NCBI GenBank assembly: GCA_007117185.1
Contig: SKHA01000369.1
Span: forward strand, 1-20,072
DNA length: 20,072 nucleotides
Origin: Spirochaeta sp.
GTDB lineage: Bacteria; Spirochaetota; Spirochaetia; DSM-27196; Alkalispirochaetaceae
Reading direction: 5' to 3'
Within the stretch, counting starts at the first letter, position 1. Every line of letters starts with the position of its first letter. Below are positions 5,708-12,598 of the stretch, in pieces. A program made the position numbers and the translations under genes. Below the pieces are notes generated by a model, which did no database searches, was not told the DNA's origin, and saw nothing but the letters and a program-made list of their open reading frames with translations.

Positions 5708-7603
5708 TCAACCGCTACAGCCGTTGATGCACACAACCCGATTCCGACCGGAAGACTTGGCCACATACAGCGCCTGGTCAGCGCGAACAACCACATCGTC
5801 AGAACCGTCTTCAGTAACGGCAATGCCGATGCTCACCGTAACCACCGGCGCCACACTGGAGTACCCGTGGGTAATGGCCAGCGCCTCCAGCCCGCTGCGA
5901 ATGTTCTCCGCCAGGACCCGGGCCCCCTCCAAGGTGGATTTGGGCAGGAGTACGACAAACTCCTCACCGCCGTAGCGCGCCGCGAAGTCTCCCCCGCGGT
6001 GGCAGGACTTCTGAATTACCTGGGCCACCGCCCGCAGACAGCTGTCACCAGCGGGGTGCCCGTAGTTGTCGTTGTAGGGTTTGAACTGGTCGATATCCAG
6101 CATGACCACCGCAAGCGAGGTCCCTTCGCGCTTACTGATGTTCAGCTCCAGTTTGAGCCGTTCGTCGAAGGCGCGGCGGTTGGAAAGTTCGGTGAGGGCA
6201 TCCACCCGGGAGAGCTCTTCCAGGCGTTGATTGGCGTGCTGCAGCTCCCGGGTGCGGTGGGTGATCTTTTCTTCCAGGTGGGTGTTGAGCTGGCGGATTT
6301 CCTGGACCATCACCGCGTTCTCCTCTGAGAGGGCGGCCACCTGTTCATACGTATCCTGAAAACGCCACGCCAGAAAGATGCCCTGCAGGACCAGAAAGAG
6401 CACCATCCCCGCCGAGAACAGCTCCGGTGAGTAGAGCACGTTCAGCTCACGCAGGACGTCGTGAAGCCCGGTGGACAGCAGAACCAGTCCCGCCAGGACG
6501 AAGAGGTTGCTTCGCCGGGTATCCGCAAGGAGGCGGTGTCGCAGAAGCAGGAAGACCGCCCACCCGCCGCCGGCCATGATCAGGATCTGCAGATGCTGAA
6601 ACACCCAGTCATAGACACCAACGGGAAAGATCACGATCAGGATACCGAAGAGAACCACCGTAACCCGCGCCACCCCGGCGAGCCACTTCAACGCCGGAGC
6701 CCGAACCACCTCCTGCAGGTACAGGATCATCAGGGGAACCATCATTAACGCCGCGGCGTAGCCGATCTTCATCATGAGCTCCGGCGGAAACGCTGGAAAC
6801 AGACGAATCAGGATCCGTTCACTCACCAGACTCAACCGCGCTGCAGAGAGCGCCGCGATTATGGTGAGGTACAGACTGGTCCGGGAGCTCTGCTGCACCA
6901 GAAAGAGAATTGCGTAGTAGAGCGCCGCGAAGAGAAGGCTTCCCAAAAGGATACCCTCTTTGATGAGCGAGCGGTTGGTGAACCGGCGGATGTCCTGGTA
7001 TCGCCCCAGGAACACCTCGTTCAGGCGAATACGGCGGTGATGGAAGTTGGCAAACTGGATGGTGATCTCGACGGTATCGCCCTGAGGGGGCGCGAAGGAT
7101 GGCTTGAGCGGCACGTACTGAGGACGATACTCATGGCGGTTCAGACTGACCTGCCCGCTCTGCCCCACAAGAACGCCGTTAACCCAGATCCGGTTTGACG
7201 AAGCCAGGTAGGGTATCATCAGCCCGAGAAGGTCTCCCGGCGACTCCCCGTGCAGTCCCCGGGGAAGGGTTACGGTAAGGTGCAGGGTGCCGCCGGTGTA
7301 GGCGCTGGCCGGGAGCACCGCCGGCAATACAAGGGTTTCCACCGGCGAGGTGGTATGGATCTCATGGGGTTCTACCAGGGTGTCGGGGAAGAAGGTCCAC
7401 TCTCCGGCCAGGGGTACCAGCCCCCCTGCATCGGGGTTCCAGATCCCGGCGTCCAGAGCGCCGTTCTGCCCGGGGCCAACTCCGGCTGTAGAGAGATACC
7501 GATGGGTGTCCGCCAGGAAGATGGGAACAACAAAGCCGAGAACGGTCAGAAGAACGATGAACGCTGCTATTCCCCGGCTGGTTGTACGGTGCTCCAGAAT
7601 CAA
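5708..7603 (-). CDS. Membrane diguanylate cyclase with 7TMR-DISM-type sensor
   Basis: A 631-residue receptor that would make c-di-GMP from two GTP. Residues about 9-31 form an N-terminal membrane segment or signal anchor. Residues 60-200 form a periplasmic beta-rich domain of the 7TMR-DISM/jelly-roll type (LAGEWTFFP, YTGGTLHLTVTLP, SSNRIWVNGVLVGQSG), which in relatives binds ligands or carbohydrates. About seven transmembrane helices span 215-413. A coiled coil (415-465) leads into the GGDEF domain (467-627). The active-site motif is RYGGEEFVVL (GGEEF 545-549), an accepted active variant, with DIDQFKPYNDNYGH upstream. The inhibitory I-site RxxD is intact as RGGD (536-539), five residues before the motif. 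The start overlaps the stop of the SEC-C gene (ATGA). Confidence 0.93.
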   Translation of the reverse strand: MILEHRTTSRGIAAFIVLLTVLGFVVPIFLADTHRYLSTAGVGPGQNGALDAGIWNPDAGGLVPLAGEWTFFPDTLVEPHEIHTTSPVETLVLPAVLPASAYTGGTLHLTVTLPRGLHGESPGDLLGLMIPYLASSNRIWVNGVLVGQSGQVSLNRHEYRPQYVPLKPSFAPPQGDTVEITIQFANFHHRRIRLNEVFLGRYQDIRRFTNRSLIKEGILLGSLLFAALYYAILFLVQQSSRTSLYLTIIAALSAARLSLVSERILIRLFPAFPPELMMKIGYAAALMMVPLMILYLQEVVRAPALKWLAGVARVTVVLFGILIVIFPVGVYDWVFQHLQILIMAGGGWAVFLLLRHRLLADTRRSNLFVLAGLVLLSTGLHDVLRELNVLYSPELFSAGMVLFLVLQGIFLAWRFQDTYEQVAALSEENAVMVQEIRQLNTHLEEKITHRTRELQHANQRLEELSRVDALTELSNRRAFDERLKLELNISKREGTSLAVVMLDIDQFKPYNDNYGHPAGDSCLRAVAQVIQKSCHRGGDFAARYGGEEFVVLLPKSTLEGARVLAENIRSGLEALAITHGYSSVAPVVTVSIGIAVTEDGSDDVVVRADQALYVAKSSGRNRVVCINGCSG

Positions 7604-7896
7604 CTGCCCCGCTGAGACCCTCGAGTTGCCCGGGGGGTTCTTCCCGCGGAAGCACCGGCCTGCCCGCGACTTCCCCGTGAGGACTCCCTGAGGAAACGCG
7701 AGCCTTTGTCCGTCGGTTTTGCCGGTGCAGCATCGCTACCCTCACCGTCTTCTTCAGCCACCGCCAGCTCGGCGGCGCGCTTCTCAGCTGCGGCGCGCAG
7801 CGCCTCAGCCTCGGCGATGCGATCTTCTTCGTAGTGGCAGTGCTTGTATTTCCGGCCGCTGTTACAGTGACACGGATCGTTTCGTCCCAGTTTCAT
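7600..7896 (-). CDS. SEC-C motif mini-protein
   Basis: A 98-residue protein. Residues 1-22 are a near-perfect SEC-C zinc-binding motif (KLGRNDPCHCNSGRKYKHCH, C-x-C-x8-C-H type), the element found at the C-terminus of SecA and in many small proteins of uncertain role. An Ala/Glu-rich helix (25-50) and a low-complexity Ser/Gly/Arg-rich basic tail follow, suggesting ribosome or nucleic-acid contact; this is inference. It lies between the sensor-kinase-like gene (33 bp upstream) and the diguanylate cyclase, with which it shares an ATGA overlap. No strong Shine-Dalgarno precedes the ATG. The motif call is firm; its cellular job is not known. Confidence 0.85.
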   Translation of the reverse strand: MKLGRNDPCHCNSGRKYKHCHYEEDRIAEAEALRAAAEKRAAELAVAEEDGEGSDAAPAKPTDKGSRFLRESSRGSRGQAGASAGRTPRATRGSQRGS

Positions 7897-7929
7897 ACGG
7901 CAAAGGCTACACTGAAGGCTTGGTGTGTG

Positions 7930-9450
7930 TCATCGGGGAGCCCGAAGGACCAGTAAAAACTGGTCCGGATCCGTTGAAGACTCCTCTTCCTCCAGGGTTC
8001 CTTTGACCTGCGCCAGCAGCCCCTCCCGCAGGTTGCGGGACATGATCCCGGCTGCGGAGTCGTCCTGCTCCAGACAGCCCTCTGTGCAGTGGATCCTGAG
8101 TTCCAGTTCCACGCTGTTGCGGGTCTGCCGAAGAATGACCGTGACAGAGCCGGTGCCGGATATCCTCCTGATCAAGGACAGGAGCAGTTCATTGGCAAGG
8201 AGGCCGAATGGCACCGCCCGCTCCAGGGGAAACCGCGTATCCGGTTGGAAGTCCGTACTGAAGCGGAGTCCCGACGCGGATGTATTCTCACCAAACTTGA
8301 TCTCCAGTTCCCGGATCACCCGTCGTACGCAGGTGTCCAGGGCCACCTGATCCAGCTTTTCCGTGACGTACATGGACTCGTGCACCGCTGAAAGGGTGCG
8401 GACACGCAGGGACAGCTCATCCAGAACCTGCCGGGCTTCCATACCGACAGAGCTGGCCTGCAGCGTGATCAGACTCAGGATGAGCTGGGTTGTGTTCTTG
8501 ACGCGATGATGCAGTTCACGCAGGAGCAGGTTCTGATCGCTGTATGTTCGGGTGTTCCTGAAGGCGACGGCGGCATGATGTGCCAGGGCGGTAGCCAGCT
8601 GAAGGTCATCCGAGGAGAACGGGTCCACCAGGTCCCGGTCAAGGGTGAACATCCCCACAACCTCTCCGCTATCGATGAGGGGTACTCCCATCCAGCTGCG
8701 GACGTGCCCGGAGAGGTACTGACCGTCTTCCTGAAGAAAGTGGGGGTATTCCTGACGGATGTCCGCAACGGAGATCGTCTGCTGCGTCGTCACCACGTGA
8801 TAGTTGGGAAAGCGGTCGCTCAGAGGGAAGCGCAGTGAGAGGATTCCCGAGTCAGCGGTGAATCCATGCGCCTGTACCACCTTCAGCTCTTCACCATCCA
8901 GGAGCTGCACCGTCCCGGAGGTGCACGGTATCGCCGCCGAGATGAGCTCCATCGTCTCACGGAACACCTCTTCTGGCTCGCGTATTGCCGTGTTCATCCG
9001 TACCGCCGACTCCAGAACAGCGTGCAATCGTCCCGCAAGGCGGACCGAACCCATCTCACGCAACCGTGTTTCCGTCACATCTTGAGCTATCGCGTGAAGG
9101 CCCCGGATTGTGCCGTCATCGTCCCGATCGGGAGAGAGGAGGACGTCCAGAAAGACCTCCCCTGACGCCAGCTGATAGCGTTCTTCCACGGAGAAGGAAT
9201 GGCCATCCAGAGCGCGCTGGTACCACCCCTGCCAGCGTGATCGCTCGCTCTCCGGGAGGTACACCGTGGGCACCGCCCCTACCAGGACATCAACACCGTA
9301 TAACTGGCGGTAGCGATCCTGAAACCTGCTGTTGAACCGGACGAGACGCAACTGGTCATCAAGTTGCCAGATCGCATCAAAATAAGATTCCAGGAGTTCC
9401 TGATATGAGTCCACATCAAACAGGGTAGTCTCTTCGGTGAGACATAGCAA
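7930..9450 (-). CDS. PAS-GAF-HisKA_2 sensor, histidine-kinase-like with degenerate ATPase domain
   Basis: A 506-residue cytosolic sensor. A PAS domain lies at about 15-130 (ending GLHAIAQDVTETRLRE), a GAF domain at about 140-300 (SWMGVPLIDSGEVVGMFTLD), and a HisKA_2 dimerisation box at 308-330 with LLLRELHHRVKN (probable phospho-acceptor His315). The C-terminal part lies where HATPase_c should be but lacks its motifs. NELLLSLIRRI (420-430) has Ser where the Mg-binding Asn of 'NELVTNALKHA' belongs, and no DxGxG or GLGL box is visible. It is therefore probably an inactive kinase, or one that only transfers or dimerises. The start is uncertain: TTG at 9450 follows a TATAAA box by 8 nt, and GTG at 9414 is an alternative. 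First gene of the unit with SEC-C, GGDEF and MATE genes; diverges from the symporter. Confidence 0.85.
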   Translation of the reverse strand: MLCLTEETTLFDVDSYQELLESYFDAIWQLDDQLRLVRFNSRFQDRYRQLYGVDVLVGAVPTVYLPESERSRWQGWYQRALDGHSFSVEERYQLASGEVFLDVLLSPDRDDDGTIRGLHAIAQDVTETRLREMGSVRLAGRLHAVLESAVRMNTAIREPEEVFRETMELISAAIPCTSGTVQLLDGEELKVVQAHGFTADSGILSLRFPLSDRFPNYHVVTTQQTISVADIRQEYPHFLQEDGQYLSGHVRSWMGVPLIDSGEVVGMFTLDRDLVDPFSSDDLQLATALAHHAAVAFRNTRTYSDQNLLLRELHHRVKNTTQLILSLITLQASSVGMEARQVLDELSLRVRTLSAVHESMYVTEKLDQVALDTCVRRVIRELEIKFGENTSASGLRFSTDFQPDTRFPLERAVPFGLLANELLLSLIRRISGTGSVTVILRQTRNSVELELRIHCTEGCLEQDDSAAGIMSRNLREGLLAQVKGTLEEEESSTDPDQFLLVLRAPR

Positions 9451-9458
9451 GAAAAGAT

Positions 9459-9464
9459 TTTATA
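9459..9464 (-). promoter_or_regulatory. Candidate -10 box of the sensor-SEC-C-GGDEF-MATE unit
   Basis: The minus strand has TATAAA 8 nt before the TTG at 9450, in the only non-coding gap (about 30 bp) between this gene and the divergent symporter. No convincing -35 is visible 16-18 nt upstream. The same AT-rich block may serve the symporter on the plus strand (TTTTAT, 9458-9463). Confidence 0.25.
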
Positions 9465-9480
9465 TCGTACTGTGGCTCTC

Positions 9481-10824
9481 ATGAATGAGCTGTATATCCT
9501 GCTGGGAGCCTACGCGGTGGCGGGCACGGGGGTCTCCCTGGCGGTCATGAGACGAAATCGTACCGGTAGAGAATTTTTCCTGGGGGGTGGGCGCATCAGC
9601 TGGGTTGTCCTGGCGATGACCTACGCCGCTACCACCTACTCGGCGTTCATGATGGTGGGGCTGGTGGGACTTTCTTTTACCGGCGGTCTGGGCTCGCTCA
9701 TCTTTGAGCTGGTCTACCTGGGGTCAACGGTTCTTCTCCTGTCTGTGTACGGCCGCAGGATCTGGGAGAAGGCCCGGCGGGAGCAGCTGGTCTCGCCGAT
9801 GGACCTCTTTCGCAGCCACTACGGTGGGGCAACGGTTCGGGCGGGTTCGGTGGTGGCGGCGTTGGCGCTCATTCCGTACACCGCGGTACAGGTGATCGGT
9901 CTGGCGGTCATCCTGGAGGGGTACGGCATCTCCTACCAGGGGGGGGTGATCTTTGCCGTTGTGGTCATCGGTACATGGGCGCTTCTGGGGGGGTTGCGGG
10001 GTGTGGCTCTTACCGATGCGCTTCAGGGGGTGTTCATGATGGCCCTGGCCATCGCGGCGATGGTCTGGAGCCTGAACGCCTACGGCGGTATCGAGTATTC
10101 AACCTTTCCGAATGAGCTGTGGACCCCCCGGTTTTTCATCAATCTGACCCTGCCCTGGGCGTTTTTTGCCCTTACCAACCCGCAGGTACTGCAGCGGGTC
10201 TTTGTCCTGCGCAACCCTGGAGAGCTGAAGAAGATGATCATCCTCTTTGGAGTCTTCGGGCTAGTCTATACCCTGCTCACCACGGGTATCGGGTATGCTG
10301 CCCGCGAGGGTGCCGCCGGTGGTGTGTTTTCTCCTCCGGCAACTCGGGACGGGGTCATCGTGGCGATCATGATGCAGATGCAGCGGACCCTGGCGCTGCC
10401 CCTGGCGCTGAGCATCGTCTTTGCCTCCGTTTCCACGGCCAACTCCATTCTTCTGACCCTGGCAAGCATGTTCACCCGCTCCGAGACGGCGCCGCGAACC
10501 GGCCGTATGGTGGTACTGTTCCTGACGGTGGTGGTGGGATTCTTCGCGCTGCTGCGTCCCTCCGAGCTGGTGGAGCTCTCGGTGGCGTCGTCGCGAATTC
10601 TGATGGTCTTCCTGCCCCTGCTGTTCGGGGTGTTTCACCTCAAGACCGGCGGACCCCGCACAGGAATGGTTACGATTCTGGGAGGGGTTGCGGCGGCGCT
10701 GGTAATCGGCCTGGTTGCGCCCCGGGACAGCTCGCTGCTGACGCTGGTGGCGGTGTGCGTCCTTTTTGGCGCCGGCGTCTGGTGGGACCGGTTCAGTCGC
10801 TCAAAGGCTTTACCTGAAAGGTAA
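9481..10824 (+). CDS. Sodium:solute symporter (SSF) family transporter
   Basis: A 447-residue, roughly 12-13-span membrane protein. The N-terminus shows the SSF pattern REFFLGGGRISWVVLAMTYA then TTYSAFMMVG; a GLRGVALTDALQGVFM segment is also characteristic. FASVSTANSILLTLASMFTRS carries the Ser-Thr region that lines the Na+ site in the eighth core helix of the family. It would take up an organic solute driven by Na+; the substrate cannot be told. It is somewhat short, lacking the extended C-terminus of PutP/PanF-type members. The ATG at 9481 is preferred, with an in-frame GTG at 9472 as alternative; neither has a clear Shine-Dalgarno. The 3' end overlaps the convergent epimerase-like gene by 32 bp. 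Confidence 0.9.
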   Translation: MNELYILLGAYAVAGTGVSLAVMRRNRTGREFFLGGGRISWVVLAMTYAATTYSAFMMVGLVGLSFTGGLGSLIFELVYLGSTVLLLSVYGRRIWEKARREQLVSPMDLFRSHYGGATVRAGSVVAALALIPYTAVQVIGLAVILEGYGISYQGGVIFAVVVIGTWALLGGLRGVALTDALQGVFMMALAIAAMVWSLNAYGGIEYSTFPNELWTPRFFINLTLPWAFFALTNPQVLQRVFVLRNPGELKKMIILFGVFGLVYTLLTTGIGYAAREGAAGGVFSPPATRDGVIVAIMMQMQRTLALPLALSIVFASVSTANSILLTLASMFTRSETAPRTGRMVVLFLTVVVGFFALLRPSELVELSVASSRILMVFLPLLFGVFHLKTGGPRTGMVTILGGVAAALVIGLVAPRDSSLLTLVAVCVLFGAGVWWDRFSRSKALPER

Positions 10825-11434
10825 AGCCGTCCCGGAACACGCAGGGGTGAGCCACCAGCGCGTACCGCCGATACATCTCCGGTGGGATGCCGATGTCACC
10901 CACGAAGAGGCGCCCGCACCACTCGGTGGTAAGCCCGGTACGTGGAAAGGCCATGCAGAGAGTCGCGTCGGCCCGGACCGCGCCGTCCATGGGGACACCC
11001 GTCACCGGGTCCACCCCGGTGGGCATCTCCAGGGAGATGATTCTGGCGCCGTCTTTCCGGCATCTGGCCATGCTGGCCATAGCCGCCCGAAGGGTTGCAT
11101 CGTCCGCCGGGGCACCCTCCCGGGCAACCAGGGCGTCAACCACCAGAGCCACGTCTTCCCCCAGGTCCTCCAGCCGCTCTGATACTGTTGCGCCGCTGAG
11201 GACCAGGGTCTCCCGCTGGCGCCTGTTCTCCTGCCGCTGGGAACCGAAGAGGTGAATCACGGTGAGGGTATAGCGGTGGTTGGCAAGGTGCCGGGCCAAG
11301 GCAAAGGCAACCGCACCGGTGAACCCTGGACCGGCCAGCACGACGATCTTCCCCTGGCGCTCATGACCGAGCTCTGCGGTAACCAGGTCGTATGCACTGC
11401 GGGCGCCGTTTTCAACCAGCTCGGCAATACCCAA
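10793..11434 (-). CDS. nnrE: NAD(P)H-hydrate epimerase-like protein (YjeF N-terminal domain), N-terminus interrupted
   Basis: The open part, 213 residues from a TTG at 11434 (GAGGGA 9 nt upstream), is a YjeF_N Rossmann-like domain. Visible blocks are AELVENGARSAYD (family 'LMENAGRA'), IVVLAGPGFTGAVAFALARH (family 'GxGNNGGDGxxxAR'), ISLEMPTGVDPVTG (family 'LDvPSGvDa.tG') and LFVGDIGIPPEMY. NnrE epimerises the R form of damaged NAD(P)H hydrate for repair by the NAD(P)HX dehydratase, which is not in this window. The Asn/Asp residues of the glycine-rich loop and the first Asp of the LD-PSG motif are replaced, so activity is doubtful. Homology continues in the same frame upstream of a TAA at 11477-11479, so the gene may be a recent pseudogene. 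Confidence 0.72.
   Translation of the reverse strand: MGIAELVENGARSAYDLVTAELGHERQGKIVVLAGPGFTGAVAFALARHLANHRYTLTVIHLFGSQRQENRRQRETLVLSGATVSERLEDLGEDVALVVDALVAREGAPADDATLRAAMASMARCRKDGARIISLEMPTGVDPVTGVPMDGAVRADATLCMAFPRTGLTTEWCGRLFVGDIGIPPEMYRRYALVAHPCVFRDGFTFQVKPLSD
10806..10828. repeat. Perfect inverted repeat inside the convergent gene overlap
   Basis: GGCTTTACC, a 5-nt loop (TGAAA) and GGTAAAGCC form a perfect 9-bp hairpin lying across the stop codon of the symporter and inside the last codons of the epimerase-like gene. Neither strand has a long T-run after it, though the minus strand has TTT. It may act as a bidirectional transcription end or an mRNA 3'-stabilising hairpin. It codes on both strands at the same time. 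Confidence 0.5.
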
Positions 11435-11476
11435 CTGGCTGCTTCCCTCTACCGCAGAGAGCAGCTCCCTTGCTTC

Positions 11477-11533
11477 TTATGTGGTCACTCCGGAGACGAC
11501 ACTTCCATCTGCAGTCAAAAACAACCGTTGCAT
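11477..11533 (-). pseudogene. Upstream N-terminal piece of the epimerase-like gene, ending in TAA
   Basis: In the same frame as the epimerase-like gene, an ATG at 11531-11533 opens 18 codons (MQRLFLTADGSVVSGVTT) closed by TAA 11477-11479. After the TAA, EARELLSAVEGSSQ leads straight into the YjeF_N homology. Together the two parts resemble the normal N-terminus of this family ('...TADG..V..VTaeqMRe.D..A.e', then the MENAGR block). A promoter-like pair stands directly upstream. Only one base change from a sense codon would rejoin the gene. Confidence 0.5.
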
Positions 11534-11543
11534 GACTTTTTCA

Positions 11544-11572
11544 GTAATACAATGTCTGAGGCGCTGATGCAA
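11544..11572 (-). promoter_or_regulatory. Candidate promoter of the epimerase-like gene
   Basis: On the minus strand TTGCAT (11572-11567) is followed after 17 nt by TATTAC (11549-11544). The -10 ends 10 nt before the ATG at 11533, which has no Shine-Dalgarno, so a leaderless or near-leaderless transcript is possible. Its position supports 11533 as the ancestral start of the gene. Confidence 0.35.
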
Positions 11573-11615
11573 GATGGCCCGGGCGTGTTAGACTGGGGGG
11601 ACACAATTCACGTAC

Positions 11616-11621
11616 AAGGAG
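11616..11621 (+). promoter_or_regulatory. Shine-Dalgarno of the cupin gene
   Basis: AAGGAG lies 6 nt before the ATG at 11628 and fixes that start over the longer open frame that begins at 11252 in another register. It shows that this genome also uses canonical ribosome-binding sites, in contrast to several genes here with none. Confidence 0.75.
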
Positions 11622-11627
11622 CTTCAC

Positions 11628-11951
11628 ATGGAAACGTTTGTAGAGTCTTCCCGGATGATCGCCAAAAATCCCGTTCCCGGTGCCAACGGCCGGATCGTTC
11701 ACAGCCCGACCATGACGGTGGCCCACTGGTCTTTCGACGCGGGAACGGTTCTTCCGGAGCACAGTCACCCCCACGAGCAGGTGGCCCTGGTGGTGGAGGG
11801 AACGCTGGCACTCACGGTTAACGGGGTAACCCGAAACCTGAATGCCGGCGACGCGGCGATCATCCCCGGTAACGTGCCCCACGAAGCACGCGCGGTAACG
11901 GCGTGCCGGATTGTAGACACCTTTAACCCCGTTCGGGAGGATTTGCGCTGA
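11628..11951 (+). CDS. Small cupin-domain protein
   Basis: A 107-residue single-domain conserved beta-barrel protein. Cupin motif 1 is visible as LPEHSHPHEQVALVVEGTLAL (metal ligands in H-x-H with the downstream Glu). Motif 2 is NAGDAAIIPGNVPHEARA (final His). The three His plus Glu ligands are all present, so a bound divalent metal is likely. Such mini-cupins serve as small-ligand sensors, isomerases or dioxygenases; the substrate cannot be inferred. It is preceded by AAGGAG and stands between the divergent epimerase-like gene and the convergent Crp-type gene, 16 bp from the latter's stop. Probably monocistronic. Confidence 0.85.
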   Translation: METFVESSRMIAKNPVPGANGRIVHSPTMTVAHWSFDAGTVLPEHSHPHEQVALVVEGTLALTVNGVTRNLNAGDAAIIPGNVPHEARAVTACRIVDTFNPVREDLR

Positions 11952-11967
11952 TCTGGAAGCTGGTGGG

Positions 11968-12597
11968 TCAGCTGTCTTTGCGGCGGCTGCTCACCAGCCG
12001 CTGCAGATCGTGAATATTGGTAACCACGATCTTGTTGGGGAACACCTCCAGCCGGTTCTGCTTGGCAAACTGACTGATCACCGCCCGGGCTTTGTCCGGA
12101 GTGATACCCGCCCAGTGGGCAATATCGTTAGCGGTGACAGCAAACTCCCAGCGGTCCTGGTCGCGGCTGCGATTGGCTATTCCCTCGTAGAGCATGAGAA
12201 ACACGTCGGCAACCCGGGCCTGAATGTCCGGGAGCTTAAGGATCATGAAACGCCGACGCTGATCGTAGATTCTCTTCACAAACGTCTTGAGCAGTGTCAG
12301 GGCGATCTGCGGGTTTCCCTGCATGAGGATCTCAAAGTTTTCACGGTTGAACTCCAGCAGCACGCATTCGTCAAGGGCCACGGCGCTGGCGCTGCGGGGG
12401 GCTTCTTCAAGGATGGCCATCTCACCGAAGAGCTCCCCGGGCTGCAGGATGTCTACCGCTTTCTCAATTGAACCCATCACCTTGGTGATTTGCACCCGAC
12501 CACTCTGAATGAGGTAGAACGCGTTTCCCGGCTCGTACTCGCAGAAAATCATTGTGCCCCGGGAAAACTTCTTGGCGAATCTGTCAAAAGCACCCAT
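11968..12597 (-). CDS. Crp/Fnr-family transcriptional regulator
   Basis: A 209-residue regulator. The N-terminal cyclic-nucleotide-binding beta-roll (about 10-90) carries an intact phosphate-binding cassette, GELFGEMAILEEAPRSASA, with Glu59 and the Arg68-Ser69 pair that contact cAMP in Crp; cAMP or a related nucleotide is thus a plausible ligand. No Fnr-type cysteine cluster is present. A long dimerisation helix (about 95-122) leads to a winged HTH (about 150-195; VTANDIAHWAGITPDKARAV). The ATG at 12597 follows the TGA of the upstream TPR/cNMP gene by a single base, with GGGGG a few bases before it. A longer TTG start at 12642 would overlap that gene by 44 bp. Likely partner and co-transcribed product of its upstream neighbour. 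Confidence 0.88.
   Translation of the reverse strand: MGAFDRFAKKFSRGTMIFCEYEPGNAFYLIQSGRVQITKVMGSIEKAVDILQPGELFGEMAILEEAPRSASAVALDECVLLEFNRENFEILMQGNPQIALTLLKTFVKRIYDQRRRFMILKLPDIQARVADVFLMLYEGIANRSRDQDRWEFAVTANDIAHWAGITPDKARAVISQFAKQNRLEVFPNKIVVTNIHDLQRLVSSRRKDS
11981..12003. repeat. Inverted repeat at the convergent cupin/Crp junction
   Basis: CGGCGGCTG, a 5-nt loop (CTCAC) and CAGCCGCTG can pair over 9 bp (one G-T). It lies inside the last codons of the Crp-type gene, 30 bp beyond the cupin stop. No T-run follows on either strand, so it is at best a weak or Rho-assisted terminator. Confidence 0.3.
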
Positions 12598-12598
12598 C

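Noticed and set aside
5704..5823. 40-codon N-terminal extension of the MATE gene
   Set aside because: Falls inside the GGDEF coding region and does not resemble MATE N-termini; ATG at 5703 fits the family.
5552..6328. Plus-strand open frame of 258 codons
   Set aside because: Antisense to the GGDEF and MATE genes, both certain from motifs; composition (many Arg/Pro/Gly) is shadow-like.
10119..10817. Plus-strand open frame of 232 codons in the symporter region
   Set aside because: Out-of-frame copy of the symporter coding sequence, rich in Gly/Arg/Pro, with no start signals.
11252..11821. Plus-strand open frame of 189 codons overlapping the cupin start
   Set aside because: Runs antisense to the epimerase-like gene and out of frame with the cupin gene, which has AAGGAG and clear cupin motifs.
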